A DNA stretch of 12,705 nt, taken from the NCBI GenBank assembly GCA_937967535.1, contig CALCMV010000390.1:1-12705 (forward strand), given 5' to 3'. Each line of letters opens with the position of its first letter. Within the stretch, counting starts at the first letter, position 1. A model generated the notes under the pieces. That model searched no databases. It worked only from the letters and a program-made list of their open reading frames with translations, and was not told the origin of the DNA. This DNA is from an uncultured Saprospiraceae bacterium. GTDB lineage: Bacteria; Bacteroidota; Bacteroidia; Chitinophagales; Saprospiraceae. A program made the translations under genes and the position numbers. Below are positions 7,034 through 12,705 of this stretch, piece after piece.

Positions 7034-7073
7034 AAAAAAGGCGAATGTTTCACGTGGAACATTCGCCTTTTTT
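7034..7073. terminator. Bidirectional terminator containing parS-like palindrome 3
   Basis: A 40-bp near-perfect palindrome centred at 7053/7054. It has an A-run, GGCGAATGTTT, CACGTG at the centre, GAACATTCGCC and a T-run. The only non-Watson-Crick pair is T7050 opposite G7057, a U-G pair in RNA. The A/T tracts on both sides let it end both thrC (plus) and the convergent sorting-domain gene (minus). The middle 16 bases (7046-7061), TGTTTCACGTGGAACA, form a third parS-like site. Confidence 0.85.
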
Positions 7074-7119
7074 TGTAGACAAAAATACTATCATTCGATG
7101 GTATAAATATCTGTTACGT

Positions 7120-8466
7120 TTACATAATCACTAACCTTTTAGTCACTGTGAATCCTTCTTCACGTACTTCCATAATGTACATGCCCGGAGCTAGCGATAA
7201 ATGCTGAACGTTTATCTCCGCCAATTGCCTTGTATTTTGAACTTGGTAAATGGCCTGCCCTTGCAGATTAAACAGGGTCAATTGACGTTCATGATTATTT
7301 GGAAATTCCATATTAAAAACCCCATGATTGGGATTGGGGTATAGTGCCAAGGCATAAGCATCTTCAGGATGCTCTACATTGACGACTTCATCGCAGTTTT
7401 CTTCTATCAAAATACTTTCCGAAGTTGTACAGCCATTCATTCCGCTAGCACTGATGGTATATGTACCTTCGCTAGCCACTTCTATAACCTGCTGATTGAG
7501 TATAGTGCCATCGGGCAATTGCCAACTATACTCACAAGCACCTCCACAACCTGTCCCATGAGCCACTGCCTTCAAATCAATTGTTCCACCTTCGCAGAAT
7601 GGGTCGGGTTCTACAATTATCAATTCCGGTGCGGACGTTTCTGATACCCATACAGACGAAGTACCGACACAGCCGGTATCGTCCGTTACTTCCACAATGT
7701 AGAGGTAATCCAAATCCGCATTGATACTCACCACGTCAGATTCTATACCAAAAGGTGTCTGCCACATAATCTCATATTCGGGTGTAATGTTTTGCCCGTC
7801 CACCAATACATTGAGCGTCGAAAAATCGCCTTCGCAAAAATACGATTCACCCACAATCTCTACCGGCAGCCCTTCCCGTAAATTAATATGAAGAGGCAGC
7901 GTCACCATGCCATCAATGTGTTGGTATACGGTAAATTCTCCGATGTGCGGAAAAGTCCATTCTTCATTATAGATACCCGAAAAGAAAAGGCTTTGTACAC
8001 AAGAACCATCTCTATTCGTCCAGTGAAAAGTACTATTGGCATGACCCGACAAAACAATGGGCGATATCGTTTCTCCTGCACAAAAAATCGTATCACCTAC
8101 TATAATTTCAGGAGCAGGTGGCAAACTCAGCAAATCAATATCTTCAAAACGATAACATTCCGTTCCGACCAACTCCACAAAAAGCACCTGCGGAATACCT
8201 ATAATTTCTATGGTTTGAGGACTGCCTGTGATGGCAATACTTTTGCCATTTATCCTAAGTGTATCGCTCGAATCTTCCGAATAAAACACCTCTACATTTA
8301 ATGTATTTTCCGGTTTACATTCTCCGGCGAGTGTATTGGGCAATATTGCTTGACCAAATTCTACCGAAACGATAGAAAGGTTACAATCGTGTTGAGCCTT
8401 TAGATTTGTTGCAGCGAATGTAGATGCAACAAATAGCAATATGAAAAGTAGATATCTCTGATTCAT
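7120..8466 (-). CDS. Secreted protein with type IX secretion sorting domain
   Basis: A 448-residue exported protein. Residues 1-25 are a signal peptide (MNQRYLLFILLFVASTFAAT, cleavage near LKAQ). The middle (about 26-365) is a series of beta-rich, Ig/PKD-like segments marked by recurring Cys motifs such as CYRFEDIDLLSLP, FCAGETISPIVLSG, FCEGDFSTLNV, GCVGTSSVWVSE, FCEGGTIDLKA and GCTTSESILIEE. The last ~78 residues are a type A sorting domain: YALALYPNPNHGVFNMEF, LFNLQGQAIYQV, LAPGMYIMEV and a basic C-terminus KRLVIM. Such proteins pass the outer membrane by type IX secretion and are usually anchored to the cell surface or released. No enzymatic domain is visible, so it may be structural or adhesive. 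It is transcribed alone, convergent with thrC. Confidence 0.92.
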   Translation of the reverse strand: MNQRYLLFILLFVASTFAATNLKAQHDCNLSIVSVEFGQAILPNTLAGECKPENTLNVEVFYSEDSSDTLRINGKSIAITGSPQTIEIIGIPQVLFVELVGTECYRFEDIDLLSLPPAPEIIVGDTIFCAGETISPIVLSGHANSTFHWTNRDGSCVQSLFFSGIYNEEWTFPHIGEFTVYQHIDGMVTLPLHINLREGLPVEIVGESYFCEGDFSTLNVLVDGQNITPEYEIMWQTPFGIESDVVSINADLDYLYIVEVTDDTGCVGTSSVWVSETSAPELIIVEPDPFCEGGTIDLKAVAHGTGCGGACEYSWQLPDGTILNQQVIEVASEGTYTISASGMNGCTTSESILIEENCDEVVNVEHPEDAYALALYPNPNHGVFNMEFPNNHERQLTLFNLQGQAIYQVQNTRQLAEINVQHLSLAPGMYIMEVREEGFTVTKRLVIM

Positions 8467-8837
8467 TTCTTACTTTTTATTCTTAAAAATATGTTTCCTA
8501 AAGATGAGTCTCTAAAATGTTGTACGTAGTTTCCAAAAATTAGTTCTGCCTAAATTTCATTTTTTTTATACATCAAAAAGAAATTCAAACAGTTGCATAG
8601 GTACACTGCATCAATGTGAGGCGGAAGTGTCAAGTTTTGAAGGAAAGAATATCTTGGTAAGAACTTTGAATCAACTCAAATCAAAGCCACGCATATTTAC
8701 TCGCTTCTTTAGACTTACAATTAGTAGTTTAGTGACATATTTTAATTTAAAACATAGTTTATTTTAAAATAAATAAAATACACACCAACTACCAAGAACA
8801 AGCAAAAAGTACGCTGCAAAATCGTAAAGGTTTTTTA

Positions 8838-8870
8838 TTTGTGATAAAACTCAAGAAAAAGGTACATTTG
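8838..8870 (+). promoter_or_regulatory. Promoter for the TrpF-like gene
   Basis: TTTG (8838-8841), 21 bp, TACATTTG (8863-8870), a good match to the Bacteroidota consensus. The predicted start near 8877 gives a leader of ~60 nt ending at the GTG start codon at 8939. Confidence 0.65.
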
Positions 8871-8895
8871 CCACACATAAGATACAGATTTCATC

Positions 8896-8926
8896 TTTGG
8901 AATTTGGATTTTGTGATTTGGAATTT
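8896..8926. repeat. 7-bp tandem array before the TrpF-like gene
   Basis: Units TTTGGAA, TTTGGAT, TTTGTGA, TTTGGAA, then TTT. The frame is open through the array, but its translation has no counterpart in the family, which supports treating it as untranslated leader. Confidence 0.6.
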
Positions 8927-8938
8927 AAAATAATACAA

Positions 8939-9580
8939 GTGCTAAAGACAAAAATAAAAGCCGCCCAAATCAGCAACCTCACCGATGCCCGTTACTTTGC
9001 GGCGTGGTACAGCGAGTGGTTGGGTTTCTGCTGCGATACTACGAGTCCTAATTATGTGAGTCCTGAATTGCTACACGCGATACGCGACTGGGTGGAAGGT
9101 CCGCAAATCGTTGGCGAATTTGGCGCACAAGATGCTGCGTACATTCACGAAGCGGTGAAGTCGCTGAACTTGGACGCGGTACAAGTCGGCTTTTTTTATG
9201 ATTTGGAAAAATTAAAAATGCTGAATGATTTGACGGTTATTCGTGAAATCGTCATTGACCCGAATGAAGCCACCGACCTCCCTGCTACGCTCGATTCCCT
9301 TTCTCCTTTCGCGAGCTATTTTTTATTAGAATTTAATAAAAATAATATTTTATTTAATGATATTAAAAATAATGAAAATTATTTTAATTTAAATATTTTA
9401 AAATCACTCTGCGAAAAATACCGTATTTTATTCAGCATTAATATAAAAGAAAATGAAGTGAATGAATTATTGGAAATATTGCAGCCGGAAGGCCTGAATG
9501 TATTTGGCGGTGACGAGGAAAAAGTTGGTTTCAAATCTTATGATGAAATGGACGAGCTCTTTGAAGCGATAGAATCGTAA
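8939..9580 (+). CDS. TrpF-like (phosphoribosylanthranilate isomerase family) protein, probably not a canonical isomerase
   Basis: A 213-residue protein with the TIM-barrel outline of TrpF. The N-terminal KTKIKAAQISNLTDARYFAA aligns with the family's K-I-C-G-I-T-N-L-x-D-A, and the C-terminal GLNVFGGDEEKVGFKSYDEM aligns with the G-V-D-V-S-S-G-V-E end. The catalytic Cys of TrpF is replaced by Ala9 and the next Gly by Gln10. The strand that should carry the catalytic Asp reads FLLEFNKNN. The family's phosphate-binding glycine stretch is replaced by an AT-rich stretch coding mostly Asn, Lys, Ile and Leu (9327-9405). I therefore infer a different or lost activity. The start is taken as GTG at 8939 because the family begins at this point; the frame is also open from a TTG at 8897. 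No other trp gene is present. Confidence 0.75.
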   Translation: MLKTKIKAAQISNLTDARYFAAWYSEWLGFCCDTTSPNYVSPELLHAIRDWVEGPQIVGEFGAQDAAYIHEAVKSLNLDAVQVGFFYDLEKLKMLNDLTVIREIVIDPNEATDLPATLDSLSPFASYFLLEFNKNNILFNDIKNNENYFNLNILKSLCEKYRILFSINIKENEVNELLEILQPEGLNVFGGDEEKVGFKSYDEMDELFEAIES

Positions 9581-9639
9581 AACGATTTTGCAAATCGTTC
9601 TTTCTGTTTTTGAGTGACGATTTGCAAAATCGTTTTACG
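9576..9639. terminator. Perfect long hairpin, probable terminator, overlapping the stop codon
   Basis: Two 23-bp arms, 9576-9598 and 9617-9639, are exact complements with an 18-nt loop. The left arm includes the TAA of the TrpF-like gene. Each arm is itself nearly palindromic around TTTGCAAA, so a cruciform or alternative folds are possible. It is followed by a short T-run (TTTT). Confidence 0.75.
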
Positions 9640-9675
9640 TTTTAAAGCCCTTCACAATAAAACATTTCGACCCAA

Positions 9676-9821
9676 TATACAGCTTTCAAATTTTTACGTG
9701 ATTCTCGGAAAGTTCATGCTTTAGTTTTATCGAGTTAAAATCTACTATATCAATAAGTTAGCGTATTTTAATTAAAGTAAAACTTTACATTCAAAATTTG
9801 AACAAAAAAAGCTGATTTTTG
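9676..9821 (+). repeat. Duplicated leader element, copy 2
   Basis: Plus-strand counterpart of the element at 2803-2947, again placed just upstream of a gene (53 bp before the symporter ATG) and pointing toward it. Its two ends, CAGCTTTCAAATTTTT and CAAAATTTGAACAAAAAAAG followed by CTG, form an imperfect inverted repeat. No flanking duplication is evident. Weaker similarity extends outward to ~9640. I find no perfect TAnnTTTG box in it. Confidence 0.85.
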
Positions 9822-9874
9822 ATAAAAATAACATTTTGAAACACAAAAATAAATAATTCCATCAACTCAATATT

Positions 9875-11245
9875 ATGTTAGAAACCATAGACAATTGGAC
9901 GGGAGCATTTGCCTCCTTCGTATGGGGTTTGCCTTTGTTGGTCTTGCTCGTTGGGGGCGGATTGTATTTGCTGATGCGCTCGGGCTTTTTGCCTTTTCGG
10001 TATCTCGGACATGCGATACAGGTCACACGCGGCAAGTACGACGACCCCGACGCGCCGGGAGAAATCACACATTTTCAAGCATTGACAACGGCACTTTCTG
10101 CCACTATCGGTATGGGCAATATTGCGGGTGTGGCGGTGGCAATTACGATTGGCGGACCGGGCGCGATTTTCTGGTTGTGGGTCAGTGGTTTTATTGGCAT
10201 GTGTACCAAGTTTTTTACTTCGACTTTGGCGATTATGTACAGAGGGCGCGATTCGGCGGGAGAGGTGCAGGGTGGTCCGATGTATTTTATTACCGAAGGT
10301 TTGGGAAAACAGTGGAAGCCTTTGGCGGTATTTTTTAGTTTGGCGGGCTTGATTGGCGCATTGCCTGTTTTTAATGTGAATCAACTCACGCAAGCCATCC
10401 GCGATATTTTGCTGATTCCAAATGGAATAGAAACGGGTTTTGCTTCTGATTTGACGATTGGAATTATTTTAGCGATTATCACAAGCATTGTTATTTTGGG
10501 CGGATTGAAACGTATCAGTAAAACGGCGGCAAGGCTTGTACCAACGATGGTGGTTTTGTATTTTGTGTCTGTGTTGATTATTCTCGCAGTGCATATTGAC
10601 CAAGTACCCAAGTATCTGACAATGATTTTTACAGATGCTTTTGCAGCGAATAATTATAAGGGCGACCCTTTGCTTGGTGGTGCAGTGGGTGGTTTGATTT
10701 TGCTGGGCATCCGGCGCGGGGCATTTTCCAATGAAGCGGGTATCGGTACAGCACCAATGGCGCATGGCGCAGCGCGTACCGCCGAACCCGTCCGCGAAGG
10801 CTTGGTGGCGATGCTCGGTCCTGCGATTGATACGCTTATCGTTTGCACTTTGACGGCATTGACTATTCTGGTGACAGGCGTGTGGGAAACTTCGGACGAT
10901 AATGGTGTCAGCCTCACCGCTTCAGCATTTGATGGAGCGATGCCCGGTGGCGAATATGTTTTGTTGGCGTGTATTGTGGTATTTAGTGTGTCGTCTTTAT
11001 TTTCGTATTCTTATTACGGGTCAAAATGTGCGGCTTTTCTGATTGGTGCAGATAAAAAGCATTGGTATAATTATTTTTACATCGCAAGTATCATCCTTGG
11101 TGCCACGACTTCATTAAGTGCAATGCTCAACCTGATTGACGGCGCATTTGCATTGATGGCAATACCGACGATGACCGCCACACTCATCATGGCTCCGCGT
11201 GTGATGCGTGAGGCGCGAAAGTATTTTGACGGAATGAGTAAATGA
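9875..11245 (+). CDS. Sodium:alanine symporter (AGCS family)
   Basis: An inner-membrane transporter that takes up alanine or glycine with sodium (or protons). The 456 residues and ~10-11 hydrophobic segments are typical. Recognisable family stretches are LPFRYLGHAIQVTRGKY at 39-55, ALSATIGMGNIAGVAVAITI at 73-92 (the substrate/ion region), GGPGAIFWLWVSGFIGMCTK at 93-112, and the signature GAFSNEAGIGTAPMAHGAA at 282-300. The chosen ATG at 9875 gives the normal N-terminus with a short amphipathic stretch before the first membrane segment. It lies behind copy 2 of the duplicated leader. Its last codons (ATG AGT AAA TGA) are the first unit of an 8-bp array that runs into the intergenic region before the CruF-like gene. 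Confidence 0.95.
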   Translation: MLETIDNWTGAFASFVWGLPLLVLLVGGGLYLLMRSGFLPFRYLGHAIQVTRGKYDDPDAPGEITHFQALTTALSATIGMGNIAGVAVAITIGGPGAIFWLWVSGFIGMCTKFFTSTLAIMYRGRDSAGEVQGGPMYFITEGLGKQWKPLAVFFSLAGLIGALPVFNVNQLTQAIRDILLIPNGIETGFASDLTIGIILAIITSIVILGGLKRISKTAARLVPTMVVLYFVSVLIILAVHIDQVPKYLTMIFTDAFAANNYKGDPLLGGAVGGLILLGIRRGAFSNEAGIGTAPMAHGAARTAEPVREGLVAMLGPAIDTLIVCTLTALTILVTGVWETSDDNGVSLTASAFDGAMPGGEYVLLACIVVFSVSSLFSYSYYGSKCAAFLIGADKKHWYNYFYIASIILGATTSLSAMLNLIDGAFALMAIPTMTATLIMAPRVMREARKYFDGMSK

Positions 11246-11335
11246 ATAGATGAGTAAATGCGTAGATGTTTTAATTTAGTAATTAATACATTTCTGCATT
11301 GATATTTACTCATTTATTCATGTACTCATTTACTC
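11234..11335. repeat. Paired 8-bp arrays between symporter and CruF-like gene
   Basis: Left array 11234-11265, units ATGAGTAA, ATGAATAG, ATGAGTAA, ATGCGTAG; it begins inside the symporter coding sequence. Right array 11304-11335, units ATTTACTC, ATTTATTC, ATGTACTC, ATTTACTC, ending 9 bp before the next ATG. The words are complementary (GAGTAAAT against ATTTACTC), so the two arrays can fold into one imperfect stem. Confidence 0.7.
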
Positions 11336-11344
11336 ATTCAAATT

Positions 11345-11986
11345 ATGAACAAAACAACTATTTCCATCGCTATACTTATCATCCTTTACGCAGTTGGAAT
11401 TGTAGGAATTAGAACGGGAATGTTTGGCGATATACTTTCCCTGACTCCTTTGAATTTATTAGTATCGCTCGCTTTATTGCTTTGGAATCATGAGAAATGG
11501 GATAGCAAATTTGTTGTAGCAATTACGATAGTAGCGGCAGCAGGTTTTTTCGTGGAAGTCGCGGGTGTACAAACGGGACTCATTTTCGGTGAATATACTT
11601 ATGGAAAAACATTAGGCTGGCATTGGCTGGATGTGCCTTTGGCGATGGCAGTCAATTGGTTGATACTTGTCTATTGTGCAGCAGCAGTGGTTTCGCGACG
11701 CACTGAATGGGACATCTGGCTCAAAGCATTTGCCGGAGCAGTGATTATGGTGACTATGGATTTTTTGATTGAACCGGTAGCAATAAAATATGATTTTTGG
11801 GAATGGGCAAATGGTGTCATTCCCTCACAAAATTATCTGGCTTGGGGATTGATTTCTTTTGGATTGTTGATGGTGTTTCATCGGCTTGTACCGCCTGTGG
11901 ATAATAAGGTAGCTATCGTTTTATTTTTCTTGCAAATTGTGTTTTTTGTTGTGTTAAATATGCCCTCTTCCACTATCGGATTTTGA
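11345..11986 (+). CDS. Carotenoid biosynthesis membrane protein, CruF-like
   Basis: A 213-residue integral membrane protein with about six hydrophobic segments, matching the carotenoid-synthesis family that includes the CruF 1',2'-hydratases of carotenoid end groups. Family marks are GFFVEVAGVQTGLIFGEYTY (62-81), the HWLDVPLAMAVNWLIL segment, MVTMDFLIEPVAIKYDFWEW, and NYLAWGLISFGLLMVFHRL. The acidic residues in FFVE and MDFLIEP are those expected to be functional. It lies 99 bp after the symporter on the same strand, probably in one transcript, but no other carotenoid gene is in the window. Exact substrate is uncertain. Confidence 0.85.
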   Translation: MNKTTISIAILIILYAVGIVGIRTGMFGDILSLTPLNLLVSLALLLWNHEKWDSKFVVAITIVAAAGFFVEVAGVQTGLIFGEYTYGKTLGWHWLDVPLAMAVNWLILVYCAAAVVSRRTEWDIWLKAFAGAVIMVTMDFLIEPVAIKYDFWEWANGVIPSQNYLAWGLISFGLLMVFHRLVPPVDNKVAIVLFFLQIVFFVVLNMPSSTIGF

Positions 11987-12074
11987 AATTTCCCCTTTTA
12001 TGTAAAGACAATTGCATATGTATTTTTGGTAGTGTTATGGATGTAATGCTATTGAGCCACTAAGGACACGAAAA

Positions 12075-12367
12075 GGGTGCGATTCGTTTTTGTACCCATG
12101 CTCATTTTTAAATTTTATTCAATAATGGACGGCATTGGGCTTGAATTTGGGCTAAAACTCGTCTGACATTTAAACTTTGTCGGAAAATATAGCTCATCGG
12201 TAGGTTTTGAAAATGTCTGACGAGTTTTAGCCCAAATTCAGAAAAAATATCTCAGCGTAAATGTAAATACATTTCTATTTTAAAAATATATTATTGTCAA
12301 GTTAATTTAAAATTCGTAAAATATTGATAATCAAGAATACTAGTGGGTACAAAAACGAATCGCACCC
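12075..12367. mobile_element. MITE-like element, family B
   Basis: A 293-bp element bounded by perfect 24-bp terminal inverted repeats (12075-12098 and 12344-12367), starting GGGTGCGATTCGTTTTTG and continuing TACCCA. It is flanked by an exact 9-bp direct repeat ACACGAAAA (12066-12074 and 12368-12376), so it moved as a transposable unit. It contains no reading frame for a transposase. The interior carries a second palindrome. The helper family is unknown; 9-bp duplications occur in several IS families. Confidence 0.88.
12142..12240. repeat. Inner palindrome of the family B element
   Basis: 30-bp arms at 12142-12171 and 12211-12240, complementary except for one central T/A in GTCTGAC, with a 39-bp loop. 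The arms share the CTCGTCTGAC word with the family A elements. No direct repeats flank it. Confidence 0.8.
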
Positions 12368-12565
12368 ACACGAAAACCCAGCAGTTCTTTAAGTACTGAT
12401 AATCAATTTAAAATACGTTAATAAAAATATTATGTAATATTTTACATGATAATTTAAATTTTAATTAATGTATAAAATTATTAATTAATCTTACATACAA
12501 TTTTCAAAAAAAATTAGTTAGACTCAATTTAATTCATTGATTATCAATTATTTAAAGTGAGTTTA

Positions 12566-12705
12566 GGCTAGCCATTTAACTTTGCTTAAAGCGAATACTC
12601 GTCAGACGAATCCCTTTATTCAATGCGAATATTTTATGAGACAAATCACTACATTTCACAAAAACCTTCGTCAGACGAGTACTATCCCACAAGCAAACTT
12701 AAACG
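12566..12705. mobile_element. MITE-like element, family A, copy 2 (cut by the window end)
   Basis: The reverse complement of 3385-3524 with about four substitutions. It starts with GGCTAGCC at 12566-12573 and stops seven bases short of the expected right end, only because the window ends. Confidence 0.9.

Larger units (their letters stand above)
8467..8938. other. Divergent intergenic region
   Basis: 472 bp between the minus-strand sorting-domain gene and the plus-strand TrpF-like gene. It should hold both promoters. One is recognisable for the plus strand (8838-8870) and I found no clean consensus for the minus strand. A 7-bp array lies at 8896-8926. Otherwise it is AT-rich with no repeat or RNA I can name. 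Confidence 0.6.
11987..12705. other. Gene-free region occupied by small mobile elements
   Basis: 719 bp with no credible protein and no clear terminator for the CruF-like gene. From left to right it holds a GCCACTAAGGACACG word at 12056-12070, a 293-bp inverted-repeat element (12075-12367) with an inner palindrome (12142-12240), an AT-rich stretch in which TTGATWATCAA-like words recur (12324, 12396, 12537), and the start of a second family A element at 12566. Confidence 0.75.

Noticed and set aside
7369..8301. Plus-strand frames opposite the sorting-domain gene
   Set aside because: The minus-strand product has a signal peptide and a complete sorting domain; the plus frames resemble nothing.
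8897..8938. TTG-initiated N-terminal extension of the TrpF-like gene
   Set aside because: These codons are the 7-bp array and have no family counterpart; the GTG at 8939 precedes the conserved KTKIKA start.
9878..10393. 171-codon minus-strand frame opposite the symporter, and similar frames opposite thrB and thrC
   Set aside because: Shadows of strongly recognised genes, rich in Arg, His and Cys as expected for antisense translation.
12324..12547. Recurring TTGATWATCAA-like words
   Set aside because: Only three loose copies in very AT-rich DNA; could be chance.

Overview
The window looks like chromosomal DNA of an AT-rich, free-living Bacteroidota, perhaps from the Saprospirales/Chitinophagales side; the rank below phylum is a guess. 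The evidence is a secreted protein with a type IX secretion C-terminal sorting domain, several TTG/TTTG-N17-23-TAnnTTTG promoters (the Bacteroidota consensus), starts without strong Shine-Dalgarno sequences, a CruF-like carotenoid protein, and gene families common in that phylum. There is no rRNA, tRNA, CRISPR array, phage module or intact transposase.

Layout. 1-354 is non-coding. 355-2188 (minus) is a two-gene unit: an aldo/keto reductase with a possible Tat signal, followed 10 bp later by an AraC-type regulator, behind a good promoter at 2280-2310. 2370-2759 (minus) is a small DUF1801 protein. 2760-3804 is a repeat-rich gap. 3805-6954 (plus) is homoserine kinase (thrB), a phospholipase-D-like protein, and threonine synthase (thrC), so the last two steps of threonine synthesis flank an unrelated gene. 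The unit ends at a strong symmetric terminator (7034-7073) shared with the convergent sorting-domain gene (7120-8466, minus). 8939-9580 is a TrpF-like protein that lacks the family's catalytic cysteine. 9875-11986 holds an alanine/sodium symporter and a CruF-like membrane protein. 11987-12705 is non-coding and full of small mobile elements.

The most interesting content is between the genes. (1) Three parS-like palindromes (GTTYCACGTGGAAC) lie within 1.5 kb around thrC: one upstream, one inside the coding sequence, one at the centre of the terminator hairpin. (2) Degenerate tandem arrays of 6-, 7- or 8-bp words, each with its own word, sit just before most gene starts. (3) A ~145-bp sequence occurs twice at about 89% identity, each time directly upstream of an unrelated gene and in the same orientation relative to it. 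(4) Two families of short non-autonomous elements are present, one with an exact 8-bp and the other with an exact 9-bp target duplication, and some are nested in other palindromes. I see no defence system or biosynthetic cluster; the candidates for something undescribed are the short arrays, the duplicated leader and the parS cluster.
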